Part shown: positions 1 to 7,650 of the stretch, one piece after another | How the letters are laid out: each line of letters starts with the position of its first letter | Position numbering within the stretch: the stretch's first letter is position 1 | Origin: [Eubacterium] saphenum | GTDB lineage: Bacteria; Bacillota; Clostridia; Oscillospirales; Ruminococcaceae | Length of the DNA stretch: 17,002 nt | Direction of reading: 5' to 3' | Assembly: GCA_004554555.1 (NCBI GenBank) | Contig: SFLN01000033.1 | Coordinates: 1-17,002 of the forward strand | Program-made: the position numbers and the translations under genes | The notes under the pieces: model-generated | The model's database searches: none | Seen by the model: the letters and a program-made list of their open reading frames with translations, nothing else | What the model was told of the DNA's origin: nothing

Positions 1-1058
1 ACGACGCAGTTGACAACCGTCTTGCCGCTAAAATGCACAAGGCAATTACAATTATTCAGCTAAAGCTCGAGGGCAAGCTCATCGACGCGCACCCAGAGTG
101 GAATATGTCCGAGCGAAACCTGTTCAAGAAGGTGGATTTCGATAATTTCACAATCGAAGAAAACGGCAAGGTTTACCCGCTGAAGGACAGAAATTTCCCG
201 ACCGTTGACAAAAACAACCCGCTTGAGCTGTCCGACGGCGAAAAGGAGCTTATGAACGTGCTCACAAACTCCTTCAAGCACAGCGAAAAGCTCAACAGGC
301 ACATACGCTTCCTTCTCTCGCACGGCTCGATGTACAAGATTTTCAACGGCAATCTGATGTTCCACGGCTGTATCCCGATGAAAGAAAACGGCGAGTTCGC
401 CGAGATGAATATTCTCGGGAGAAAGTACGGCGGGCAGGCGCTGTTCGATATCATCGACAAAATCGTCAACAACGCTTACTACGAATACGACAAGAAAACG
501 CTAGATTTTGACAAGGATTTTATCTGGTATCTCTGGTGCGGCGAAAATTCCCCGCTCTACGGCAAGGACAGAATGGCGTTCTTCGAGAGAACGTTTCTTG
601 ACGACAAGGAGCTGCACAAGGAAACGCACAACCCGTATTACCGCCTCAGCGAAAACGTCAAAATCTGCGAAATTATCCTACGGCACTTCGGTTTGAGCGA
701 GCACGGTCACATCATCAACGGGCACGTTCCCGTCAAAATCAAAGACGGCGAAAGCCCCGTAAAAGCGGGCGGAAAGCTCTTCGTTATCGACGGCGGAATT
801 TCCAAAGCGTACCAGCCGACAACGGGAATTGCGGGCTACACGCTCATCTACGACTCCCACAGTCTCTCCCTCGCCGAGCACAAGCCGTTTGTCACGGGGC
901 AGTACAACAGCTCTCCCACAGTGCGCGTTGTCGAGAATATGAAAGAGCGCGTCAATATCTCCGACACCGACAAGGGTATCGAGCTGCTCTCGCAGATAAA
1001 CGACCTGCGCGAGCTTCTCGCGGCGTACAAAAACGGCACAATCAAGGAAAGAACATAA
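1..1058 (+). CDS. fbp: Fructose-1,6-bisphosphatase class III, C-terminal part (5' end outside window)
   Basis: Hydrolyses fructose 1,6-bisphosphate to fructose 6-phosphate in the cytoplasm, the committed step of gluconeogenesis. The open frame is already running at the window edge: codons from position 3 read DAVDNRLAAK before the first ATG at 33, and the RLAAKMHKAI stretch is typical of the middle of class III enzymes. The gene is therefore cut by the window and does not start at 33. About 351 residues are visible of roughly 650-670 usual for the family. Recognisable blocks are GENSPLYGKDRMAFFERTF, the HIINGHVPVK segment (metal and active-site region) and the KLFVIDGGISKAYQ block. It ends with TAA just before a hairpin terminator and converges on the acetyltransferase gene. 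Family assignment is firm; regulation cannot be seen. Confidence 0.95.
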   Translation, partial: DAVDNRLAAKMHKAITIIQLKLEGKLIDAHPEWNMSERNLFKKVDFDNFTIEENGKVYPLKDRNFPTVDKNNPLELSDGEKELMNVLTNSFKHSEKLNRHIRFLLSHGSMYKIFNGNLMFHGCIPMKENGEFAEMNILGRKYGGQALFDIIDKIVNNAYYEYDKKTLDFDKDFIWYLWCGENSPLYGKDRMAFFERTFLDDKELHKETHNPYYRLSENVKICEIILRHFGLSEHGHIINGHVPVKIKDGESPVKAGGKLFVIDGGISKAYQPTTGIAGYTLIYDSHSLSLAEHKPFVTGQYNSSPTVRVVENMKERVNISDTDKGIELLSQINDLRELLAAYKNGTIKERT

Positions 1059-1063
1059 ATTTT

Positions 1064-1095
1064 CCCGCCAAGTTTTTCGCTTGGCGGGTTGTTTT
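1064..1095 (+). terminator. Rho-independent terminator of fbp
   Basis: A perfect 9-bp stem, CCCGCCAAG (1064-1072) with CTTGGCGGG (1080-1088), encloses a 7-base loop and is followed by TTGTTTTA. It starts 6 bases after the fbp stop. The T-rich tail overlaps the stop codon of the convergent acetyltransferase gene. On the minus strand the hairpin is followed by an A-rich, not T-rich, tail, so it should work mainly for fbp. Confidence 0.85.
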
Positions 1096-1582
1096 ATAGC
1101 GCGATGTAATGCGGGATTATGTCCTCGTAGCTCCCGTCCTTCATCAAAAATCCGTTCGGGATAACGCCGAGCTGCACAAATCCGAGTTTCTTGTAAAGCG
1201 CAAGCGCGGGCTTGTTGGATTTTACCACCGCGTTGAACTGCAAAATCCTGAATCCAAGCTCTTTCGCGGTTTTCATACAGTCACGGACGAGAATTTCGCC
1301 GATGTGCCGACCGCGCAAATCCTTTTTCACGGCGTAGCTCGCGTTGCACAAATGTCCGCAGCGACCGATGTTGTTCGGGTGAAGTATGTACAGCCCCACA
1401 ACCTCGCCGTTTTTATCAACCGCGATTCCCGTGTATGACTGGCTTTGGAAGAACTCTTCGCCCGTTTTTTCGTCCAGAATTTCAAGCTGCGGAAAGGCTG
1501 CTCCATCTTCGACAATCTCGTTCCAAATCGAAACTGCCTGCTTGATATCGCTCGAATTGTATTTTCTTACAAAAATTTCCAT
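1094..1582 (-). CDS. GNAT-family N-acyltransferase
   Basis: A 162-residue single-domain GNAT protein, expected to move an acyl group from acyl-CoA to an amine in the cytoplasm. The acyl-CoA binding motif A is visible at residues 85-100 (VKKDLRGRHIGEILVR, with R90/G91 and I94/G95), and the C-terminal signature NKPALALYKKLGF lies at 123-135. The length is normal for the family. It is the last gene of the hotdog-iorA-iorB-paaK operon: its ATG begins one base after the paaK TGA, with no strong Shine-Dalgarno site, so translation is probably coupled. The substrate cannot be read from the sequence. The neighbours make amino acids, or aryl-acetyl-CoA as acyl donor, worth considering, but that is inference. 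It could equally be an ordinary amino-acid or antibiotic acetyltransferase. Confidence 0.85.
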   Translation of the reverse strand: MEIFVRKYNSSDIKQAVSIWNEIVEDGAAFPQLEILDEKTGEEFFQSQSYTGIAVDKNGEVVGLYILHPNNIGRCGHLCNASYAVKKDLRGRHIGEILVRDCMKTAKELGFRILQFNAVVKSNKPALALYKKLGFVQLGVIPNGFLMKDGSYEDIIPHYIAL

Positions 1583-1583
1583 A

Positions 1584-2825
1584 TCAGTTGTTTCTCAAAT
1601 CCGTCACGCGCTTGGTCTTTTTCTCGCTTCTCGGGAGCGTGCCAATCGGCACTACAATTACCTTCGGCGTCATTCCAATCATCGACTTGAACAAATCTAG
1701 AATTTTCTTGGTGATTTCGTCGAAGCTGTAATTTCCGTCGCCCTCGACCGTCAGCAGCATAACGTCCTTGTTGTTGTCATCGTCGCGGGCAATCGTCACG
1801 CTGTACTCGCTCGACGCGCCCTCAACCTTGCTCAAAATCTCCTCAACCTGCGCGGGGAACATATTCACGCCGCGAACCTTAAACATATCGTCGCTTCTGC
1901 CCTTGATGATGTCAATTCTCGGGAACTTGCTCCCGCACGGACATTTTTCGGGGATAATTCTCGACAAATCGTGCGTTCTGAAACGAATGAGCGGCGCGCC
2001 CTCTTTAACAAGCGTTGTGATGACGATTTCGCCGTCCTCGCCGTCCGGCACGGGCTCGCCGGTCACGGGGTCAATTATTTCGATGTAAATGTAGTCGTCC
2101 CAGTAGTGAATTCCCGAGTCACTCTGGCAGTTGATGCCGATGCCTGGACCGTAGATTTCGGTCAAGCCGTAGATGTCGTACAGCTCAATTCCAAGCTCCT
2201 CGTGAATACGCGCTCTCATCGCGTCACTCCAGCGCTCCGAGCCGATTATTCCCTTTTTCAGACAAATTTTGTCTAAAAGTCCGCGCTTCGTGACTTCCTC
2301 GCCCAGCATAAGCGCGTAGGAGGAAGTCGCCGCGATGACGGTTGACTTGAGGTCAATCATCATTTTGAGCTGCTTTTCGGTGTTGCCGGGGCCCATTGGG
2401 ATTGCCATCGCGCCAAGCCGCTCGCAGCCCGCCTGAAAGCCAATTCCCGCAGTCCACAAGCCGTAGCCGGGGGTTATCTGAATTCTGTCGTTTTTGGTAA
2501 TTCCTGCCATTTCATAGCAGCGCGCGAACATTATCGCCCAATCGTCAACATCTTTCGCGGTGTACGGAATGATAACAGGCTGTCCCGTTGTTCCGGAAGA
2601 CGAGTGTATGCGTACGATTTCGCTCTCATCGCAAGCCATTATCCCGAGCGGGTAGGCGTTTCTGAGGTCGTTTTTCTCCGAGAACGGCAGCTTCAAAAAA
2701 TCCTCCTGCGACTTTATCCCGTCAATTCCGAGCGCCTTGTACTTCTCGCCGTAATAGCTCCCCGACTTAATCAGCCGCTTTATCTGCCTGTCAACCTGTT
2801 CAATCTGCGTTTCATTCAGCTGCAT
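1584..2825 (-). CDS. paaK: Phenylacetate-CoA ligase (aryl-acetate:CoA ligase, AMP-forming)
   Basis: Activates phenylacetate or a related aryl acid (indoleacetate, 4-hydroxyphenylacetate) with ATP and CoA to the aryl-acetyl-CoA, AMP and pyrophosphate. The 413-residue length is slightly shorter than the classical 430-440. Adenylate-forming motifs are in order: P-loop SSSGTTGQP at 75-83, YGLTEIYGPG at 219-228, RTHDLSRI around 283-290, the hinge KGRSDDMFKVRG at 308-319, and a C-terminal KTKR at 403-406 where the family has its catalytic lysine. The start ATG has AGGAGA five bases upstream and lies inside the end of iorB (14-bp overlap), so the two are co-translated. Placement next to iorAB is common in anaerobes and indicates aryl-acetyl-CoA chemistry with arylpyruvates. 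Which aryl acid is preferred is unknown. Confidence 0.9.
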   Translation of the reverse strand: MQLNETQIEQVDRQIKRLIKSGSYYGEKYKALGIDGIKSQEDFLKLPFSEKNDLRNAYPLGIMACDESEIVRIHSSSGTTGQPVIIPYTAKDVDDWAIMFARCYEMAGITKNDRIQITPGYGLWTAGIGFQAGCERLGAMAIPMGPGNTEKQLKMMIDLKSTVIAATSSYALMLGEEVTKRGLLDKICLKKGIIGSERWSDAMRARIHEELGIELYDIYGLTEIYGPGIGINCQSDSGIHYWDDYIYIEIIDPVTGEPVPDGEDGEIVITTLVKEGAPLIRFRTHDLSRIIPEKCPCGSKFPRIDIIKGRSDDMFKVRGVNMFPAQVEEILSKVEGASSEYSVTIARDDDNNKDVMLLTVEGDGNYSFDEITKKILDLFKSMIGMTPKVIVVPIGTLPRSEKKTKRVTDLRNN

Positions 2826-3399
2826 AGCTCTCTCCTATCTGCTCTCCCTTTTGGAAAGCCGCAATATTTTGTTCAAGATATTTTTTCGGCACGCGCTTTT
2901 CGATTTCACCGAGAATTTGCTCCCGTGAAAGACCAAGCTTTTTCGCTCCGCACGCAACTCCGAGGATTGCAATATTGAAAAATTTCGACGAGCCGAACTC
3001 CCTGCAAAGCTCCTCCGCGTCCACGATAATCGCGTTTTTCACGCGCTTTTTGAGGTAATCGACAGCCTCCGCGCCGTTGTAGCTCATATCGTTAACGGGC
3101 TTTACGGGAACGCTGTTTGCGATAACCGCGCCGTTTTCCTTCAAAAGCGGCAGATTTCGGACAGCCTCGGCGGGTTCAAACGCGAGAATTAAGTCCGCAG
3201 TTTTGCTCGGAATAAGCGGCGAAAACGCGCTCTCGCCGATACGAACGTGACTTGTAACCGAGCCGCCGCGCTGCGCCATTCCGATGGTTTCGGCGGAGTG
3301 GACAACCTCTCCCGCCTGCATAAACGCCGCCGCAATCAGCTTTGACGCGAGAACCGTGCCCTGTCCGCCGACGCCGCACAAAAGTATGCTCTTATCCAT
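2812..3399 (-). CDS. iorB: Indolepyruvate:ferredoxin oxidoreductase, beta subunit
   Basis: Small subunit (195 residues) of the oxygen-sensitive complex that interconverts aryl-2-oxoacids (indolepyruvate, phenylpyruvate) with aryl-acetyl-CoA and CO2, using ferredoxin. It matches the pyruvate/ketoisovalerate oxidoreductase gamma-type domain: an N-terminal nucleotide-like loop CGVGGQGTVLASKLI near residues 8-22, followed by ETIGMAQRGGSVTSHVRIG, which is highly characteristic of IorB. The start is the ATG at 3397-3399, placed seven bases after GGAGGT. A GTG nine bases further upstream is in frame but overlaps that Shine-Dalgarno site and is unlikely. The ATG overlaps the iorA stop by 8 bp and the 3' end overlaps paaK, so the three are tightly coupled and should be made in fixed ratio. 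Confidence 0.93.
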   Translation of the reverse strand: MDKSILLCGVGGQGTVLASKLIAAAFMQAGEVVHSAETIGMAQRGGSVTSHVRIGESAFSPLIPSKTADLILAFEPAEAVRNLPLLKENGAVIANSVPVKPVNDMSYNGAEAVDYLKKRVKNAIIVDAEELCREFGSSKFFNIAILGVACGAKKLGLSREQILGEIEKRVPKKYLEQNIAAFQKGEQIGESYAAE

Positions 3400-5194
3400 T
3401 CGTGTCACCTCCGACCGGTTTTATCGCGCTCACGGGGCAAATCTGCGCGCAAAGTCCGCAGCCTGTGCAAAGCGTTGCGTCAATCGAAATTCCCTCGCTG
3501 CCCGCCGAAAGCGCAGGACAGCCGATTTCGTTTATGCACGTTTCGCACATAACGCAGCTTTCGTCAACCGTCATTTTCTTCGCCGACTTTTCAACCGCGA
3601 TGCACGGCGACTTGAAAATAATAGCCTTCACCCCGTCAAGCGCCGCGCACTCCTTGACCGCTTTCACCGCCTCGTCCAAATCAAGCGGGTTTACGGTGAC
3701 GATTTTCGCAACGCCGATGCCCTCCAGCACCTTCGTTAAATCAACGCGCGAAGTGATATCGTCCATCAGATTTTTGCCTGTGCCGGGGTGCGGCTGATGT
3801 CCCGTCATCGCTGTCGTGGAGTTGTCGAGAACGCACAAAATCATATTAGCGCGGTTGTACACGGCGTTCACAACACCAGTCATTCCCGACGCGAAAAACG
3901 TCGAGTCGCCGACAAACGCAAAGCAAGTCGTGTCCTTCTCAACGCGCGCGAAGCCCTGCGCCATCGTAATTCCCGCGCCCATACACAAGCAGGTGTCGGT
4001 CATATCGAGCGGCATCGCGTTTCCGAGCGTGTAGCAGCCGATATCGCCGCAGAAAATCGCCTTTTTCCCGCTCATCGCTGTTTTCACCGCGTAAAATGAA
4101 GCTCGGTGCGGACAGCCCGCGCACAAAACCGGCGGTCTTACGGGCAGCTTCGGCATATCCGAAAAATCGCGCTTTTCCGCTTTCTTTTCACCCAAAAATT
4201 CACCAATTATTTCCTCGGCAATATCCGCAGAGTTTTCTCCCGACAGCCTGCCGTTGCCGGTGGTTTTGCCGAAAATTTTGACGGGCAGGTGATGCTTTCC
4301 CGCGATTTTCAGCAGGTTTTGTTCAATATACGGGCTGAGTTCCTCAAAGCAAAGCGCTTCGTCAACATTTTCGAGCACCGAAAGCGCGAATTTCTCGGGA
4401 AACGGGTGCGGCGTGGAAATCTTCGCCAGCACAACATCCTCGCGGTTTTGCAGGTACTCTTGTGCATAAGCGTAGCTTACTCCCGAAGCGAAAACCGCCT
4501 TTTTGCCCGAGCCGTGAGCGAAATTCAGCCCGCTGTCCGAGAAATCCTCGGCGATTTCGGGATTTCGCTTTTCAATCATCTCGTGGTTCATGAACGAGAG
4601 CCGCGGGAAGATAACCCACTTCTTCGAATCCTTGACAAACCCCTCGTAAGGGCGCGGCGCGGCGCCGTCAAATTCAACCGAAGCGTAAGCATGGCAGACG
4701 CGCGTTGTCGGGCGGAAAATCACGGGCGTACGGTATTTTTCCGAGCAGTCGAACGCTTGCTGAATCATCTCGAACGCTTCCTCGGGGCTTGACGGGTCGA
4801 ACACAGGTATCCGAGCGTACTCCGCGAAAACGCGCGTGTCCTGCTCGGTCTGCGAGGAAATCGGTCCCGGGTCGTCCGCGACAACCACGACCATTCCGCC
4901 CTTCACGCCGACATAAGCCAGCGACATCAGCGGGTCGGAAGCCACATTCAGCCCTACCTGTTTCATCGTGACAAGCGTTCTCGCGCCCGAATAAGCCGCC
5001 GCTGCCGCAACCTCGAGCGCAGCCTTTTCGTTCACCGACCACTCCGCGTAAACATCGGGCGACTTGTATTTCACAATGTTTTCGATAATTTCGGACGACG
5101 GCGTGCCGGGATAGCCCGCGCAGACCTTAACGCCCGCTTTGAGCGCGCCCAGCGCAATCGCGCCGTTGCCCATAAGATATTCCCTGTTCATCAT
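3392..5194 (-). CDS. iorA: Indolepyruvate:ferredoxin oxidoreductase, alpha subunit
   Basis: Catalytic large subunit, 600 residues, the usual length. Order: N-terminal pyrimidine-binding domain (GNGAIALGALKAGVKVCAGYPGTPSSE at 9-35, split here as GNGAIALGALKA and YPGTPSSE), a linker domain, then the thiamine diphosphate domain with CAGCPHR at 358-364, GDIGCYTLG at 383-391 and the GDSTF...N motif from 429 to about 458. The C-terminus is a two-cluster ferredoxin domain with cysteines 547, 550, 553, 559 and 576, 579, 582, 586. It oxidatively decarboxylates aryl pyruvates to aryl-acetyl-CoA with ferredoxin, or runs in reverse as a carboxylase. Two adjacent ATGs (5194 and 5191) follow AAGGAA; the second has slightly better spacing, a one-residue difference. 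It lies 14 bases after the hotdog gene and overlaps iorB. Confidence 0.96.
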   Translation of the reverse strand: MMNREYLMGNGAIALGALKAGVKVCAGYPGTPSSEIIENIVKYKSPDVYAEWSVNEKAALEVAAAAAYSGARTLVTMKQVGLNVASDPLMSLAYVGVKGGMVVVVADDPGPISSQTEQDTRVFAEYARIPVFDPSSPEEAFEMIQQAFDCSEKYRTPVIFRPTTRVCHAYASVEFDGAAPRPYEGFVKDSKKWVIFPRLSFMNHEMIEKRNPEIAEDFSDSGLNFAHGSGKKAVFASGVSYAYAQEYLQNREDVVLAKISTPHPFPEKFALSVLENVDEALCFEELSPYIEQNLLKIAGKHHLPVKIFGKTTGNGRLSGENSADIAEEIIGEFLGEKKAEKRDFSDMPKLPVRPPVLCAGCPHRASFYAVKTAMSGKKAIFCGDIGCYTLGNAMPLDMTDTCLCMGAGITMAQGFARVEKDTTCFAFVGDSTFFASGMTGVVNAVYNRANMILCVLDNSTTAMTGHQPHPGTGKNLMDDITSRVDLTKVLEGIGVAKIVTVNPLDLDEAVKAVKECAALDGVKAIIFKSPCIAVEKSAKKMTVDESCVMCETCINEIGCPALSAGSEGISIDATLCTGCGLCAQICPVSAIKPVGGDTNG

Positions 5195-5208
5195 GTAATT
5201 CCTTTCAA

Positions 5209-5634
5209 TTATTTTCGCTTCACAATGCTCTCGGTCACGTTTTTCAGCACAAGCTCGCCGCTCTGATTGAACACATCAATCGTCACCTCAAGCACCCCGT
5301 TGTAATCGTTTCGCGGAGTTATCGCGGTAACCTCGGCTGTTCCCGTCAAAACATCGCCCGCGAACACCGGCTTGAACCAGTCGATTTTCGAGGATTTGCC
5401 CGCGATGAGCTGTTCACCGGCAAAATCCAGTTGAATGTAATTTGCCCAGACAACCAAAAACGACATAACCCCCGAAGCAAGCGGCTTGCCGAATTTCGTG
5501 GTTTTCGCGTAATCCGCGTCGGTGTGAACGGGAATGTTGTTAAAACGCCGCGAAAACGCGAGCATTTCCTCTTCCTCGACAACCGCCGGTGCGATTTCGA
5601 TTTTCTCGCCGATTTTGATTTCATCAAGAAACAT
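5209..5634 (-). CDS. MaoC-like hotdog-fold protein with a changed hydratase signature
   Basis: A 141-residue single hotdog domain of the MaoC dehydratase/(R)-enoyl-CoA hydratase type. Visible hallmarks are LDEIKIGEKIE at the start, FGKPLASGVMSF at 48-59 and the KIDWFKPVFAGDVLTG block at 83-98 (family pattern F..PV..GD.L). The hydratase signature is normally D-x-N-P-x-H. Here it reads N-N-I-P-V-H (32-37), so the catalytic histidine is kept but the aspartate and asparagine are replaced. The start is the ATG at 5632-5634, six bases after AGAGGG. A longer GTG-initiated frame from 5667 would begin inside the -10 box and is rejected. It is the first gene of the operon with iorAB and paaK, so an acyl-CoA substrate is likely. 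It might be a thioesterase, a divergent hydratase or a binding protein. Confidence 0.85.
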   Translation of the reverse strand: MFLDEIKIGEKIEIAPAVVEEEEMLAFSRRFNNIPVHTDADYAKTTKFGKPLASGVMSFLVVWANYIQLDFAGEQLIAGKSSKIDWFKPVFAGDVLTGTAEVTAITPRNDYNGVLEVTIDVFNQSGELVLKNVTESIVKRK

Positions 5635-5657
5635 ACTTTTCCCTCTTTTCCCACATA

Positions 5658-5686
5658 ATTTTACCACATTTTACAAAATAAGTCAA
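5658..5686 (-). promoter_or_regulatory. Sigma-A promoter of the hotdog-iorAB-paaK-GNAT operon
   Basis: On the minus strand, TTGACT (5681-5686) and TAAAAT (5658-5663) are separated by 17 bases. Transcription would start near 5651, giving a leader of about 16 bases before the hotdog ATG. The -35 box lies only three bases past the terminator hairpin of the upstream operon. No operator palindrome is evident. Confidence 0.8.
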
Positions 5687-5689
5687 GAG

Positions 5690-5718
5690 AAAAACGGTCT
5701 CTCGTAAAGACCGTTTTT
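5690..5718 (-). terminator. Terminator of the hydrogenase-HD operon
   Basis: A perfect 11-bp stem, AAAAACGGTCT with AGACCGTTTTT, encloses a 7-base loop and begins 4 bases after the stop of the HD gene. The descending arm ends in five T's and continues TCTC on the minus strand, a typical intrinsic terminator. The A/T ends make it potentially bidirectional, but there is no plus-strand gene upstream to need it. Confidence 0.85.
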
Positions 5719-5722
5719 GCAA

Positions 5723-6229
5723 TTATTCAAAAATTTCTTCTCCGTAAATTTTGCGGCAAAGCTCTTTTCCCGTTTTTGTCGAGAAAACATTGCGATAAGC
5801 CGACAAAACCGCTTCGGGTGAGGAATTGTCCTCGTAAAGATTAACCAGAAAATCCGCTTCAATCAGAATTTGCAGGTCAATCCCATCGATATCCGTGTAG
5901 GTGTGGTGGCGCGAAATCATAAAGCAAATTCTCGCGGTGTCCTCCTCGGAAAATCTCAGCTTTTCGAGAATCGGGCGCGCTTCGTTCGGTCCAAGCTGTT
6001 CTTGGAGCTTGCCGCCGCAGCTCCCGTAGAGCCGCTCAGCTGGCTTTATCCCGATATCGTGAACCAGCGCCGCCGCTTCCAGCACAAAAAGCGTGTGCTC
6101 GTCAAGCCGCTCCGCTCTGCCGATAAGCGCGGAAAACGCGTGAACCTTGAGAAAATGCTGTATCCGCTTCGCGTCGCCCGAGAAATAGCTTATCATTTCC
6201 GCCGTCAAAGCGTCGATTTTGTCCGTCAT
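5723..6229 (-). CDS. HD-domain metal-dependent phosphohydrolase
   Basis: A 168-residue protein of the HD superfamily, which hydrolyses phosphate esters such as nucleotides with bound divalent metals. Candidate metal ligands are visible in family order: H30 (or H25), H57-D58 in AAALVHDIGIKPAE, H108-H109 in ISRHHTY, and D126 in LIEADFLVN. The length fits small stand-alone HD hydrolases, and no sensor or output domain is attached. The ATG overlaps the hydrogenase TGA in the four bases ATGA (6226-6229), so it is translationally coupled to that gene and ends at a strong terminator. The substrate is unknown. The coupling suggests a role connected with redox or hydrogen metabolism, but this is inference; housekeeping of nucleotides is equally possible. 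Confidence 0.85.
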   Translation of the reverse strand: MTDKIDALTAEMISYFSGDAKRIQHFLKVHAFSALIGRAERLDEHTLFVLEAAALVHDIGIKPAERLYGSCGGKLQEQLGPNEARPILEKLRFSEEDTARICFMISRHHTYTDIDGIDLQILIEADFLVNLYEDNSSPEAVLSAYRNVFSTKTGKELCRKIYGEEIFE

Positions 6230-7650
6230 TTCAGCACCGAAACCGCGTCCGTAATCGTCTTTTCCATCGCTTCCTTGCCGTATTTGTCAACCTCGGACTT
6301 GTCCTTTGCGCCGTGCGTCAGACAGCCCGCGCCGCCGATACAGCCGCCCACGCAAGCCATTCCCTCGATGAAATTCGCGTCGAGAACGCCCTTGCTCTTC
6401 TTCAGCAGCGCAATTCTGCACTCCTCGATACCGTCACACGAAACCGCTTTCAGCTCGAAATCGGTGAGTCCCTGCTCCTTCAGGCTCTCGGCAACCGCGT
6501 CCGAAAGTCCGCCGCAGCGCGCGAAAATTCTTCCGTAGTACGAAGCGTTGTCCAAAACGCCCTCTTCAAGCGTTGTGATATCGATATCGCGGCTGTCAAA
6601 CAGCGCCTGCAGCTCCTCGAACGTCAAAACCGAGTCGATGTACGGCTTGACCTCTTCCTTCTGCGCCTCAGCCTTTTTCGCGGTGCAAGGCCCGATAAAC
6701 ACGATTTTCGCGTCCTTATCGGTCTGCTTTATGTACTTGGCAATTGCTGCCATCGGTGACAAATTATGGGAAACGTTCTCCGACATATCGGGGAAGTTCT
6801 TGTGAACAAACTCCACAAACGCAGGACAGCAGGAGCTGGTCAGGAAGCCCTTTTCAGCAAGCTCCTTACCCTCGGCGAGAGCTACCATATCCGCTCCCAG
6901 AGCCGCTTCAACTACGGTGTGGAAGCCGAGCTGCTTGATGCCCGTGATAACCTGTCCGAGCTTTGCGTAGTTGAACTGGCTCGAAATGGACGGCGCAACC
7001 ACCGCATACAGCTTGTAGCTTCTGCCCTGCTGGCTCTTTCTGATGAGGTCGATTACATTCAGCATAAACGACTTCTCCATAATCGCGCCGAACGGGCACT
7101 GATAAACGCACGCGCCGCACGAAATGCACTTTGAGTTGTCGATAACCGCCGCCTTGTTCTCGTTCATCGAAATTGCCTTCACCTTGCAGGCGTTCTGGCA
7201 GGGGCGCGTGCGGCTTACAATCGCGGTGTACGGGCAAACCTTCGCGCACGAGCCGCACTCCTTGCACTTGGTTTTGTCGATGTGAGCAACGTGGTTGTGG
7301 TCGAAGGAAATCGCGCCGAATTTGCACACGTCCTCGCAGCGGTGCGCCAAACAGCCGCGGCAGGCGTTCGTTACCTCAAATCCGCCGACAGGGCACTCGT
7401 CGCACGCAACCTCGATTACCTCGATAACGTTCGGGTTCAACGGGTTTCCGCCGATTGCCAGCTTCACGCGCTCGGCTAAAATCGCTCTCTCCTTGTACAC
7501 GCAGCAGCGCATTGTCGGCGTGTTTCCCGGCACAATCATCGCCGGAATATTCAACAAATTGTTGAAAAGCGTGTCCGCCCAAGCCTGTCTTGCAACCTCG
7601 CGCAGCACCTTATATTTCAGATATTGAATTTTGGTGTCAAATTTTCTCAT
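6226..7650 (-). CDS. Monomeric [FeFe] hydrogenase, group B type
   Basis: A 474-residue iron-sulphur enzyme. The N-terminal part carries a cysteine-rich segment (C83, C86, C97, C100, C105, C109) and two 4Fe-4S motifs (129-139 and 175-185, each CxxCxxCxxxCP), with an extra C151/C155 pair between them. The C-terminal H-cluster domain has L1 TSSCCPAF (271-278), L2 IGPCTAKKAE (319-328) and L3 EGMACVGGCIGG (429-440), giving ligands C275, C322, C433 and C437. L1 and L3 differ from classical HydA and resemble the group B hydrogenases of anaerobic Firmicutes; physiological direction is uncertain but ferredoxin is the expected partner. The start is the ATG at 7648-7650, five bases after GGAAGGA. Upstream in-frame ATGs (to 7707) lack a ribosome binding site. 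It is first in an operon with the HD protein. Confidence 0.9.
   Translation of the reverse strand: MRKFDTKIQYLKYKVLREVARQAWADTLFNNLLNIPAMIVPGNTPTMRCCVYKERAILAERVKLAIGGNPLNPNVIEVIEVACDECPVGGFEVTNACRGCLAHRCEDVCKFGAISFDHNHVAHIDKTKCKECGSCAKVCPYTAIVSRTRPCQNACKVKAISMNENKAAVIDNSKCISCGACVYQCPFGAIMEKSFMLNVIDLIRKSQQGRSYKLYAVVAPSISSQFNYAKLGQVITGIKQLGFHTVVEAALGADMVALAEGKELAEKGFLTSSCCPAFVEFVHKNFPDMSENVSHNLSPMAAIAKYIKQTDKDAKIVFIGPCTAKKAEAQKEEVKPYIDSVLTFEELQALFDSRDIDITTLEEGVLDNASYYGRIFARCGGLSDAVAESLKEQGLTDFELKAVSCDGIEECRIALLKKSKGVLDANFIEGMACVGGCIGGAGCLTHGAKDKSEVDKYGKEAMEKTITDAVSVLK

Noticed and set aside
3400..3408. Upstream GTG start for iorB
   Set aside because: The GTG overlaps the GGAGGT ribosome binding site that serves the ATG at 3397-3399, and the extra residues are not typical of the family.
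5635..5667. Longer hotdog protein from a GTG at 5667
   Set aside because: The codon would sit above the transcription start, next to the -10 box (5658-5663). The ATG at 5632-5634 has AGAGGG at six bases.
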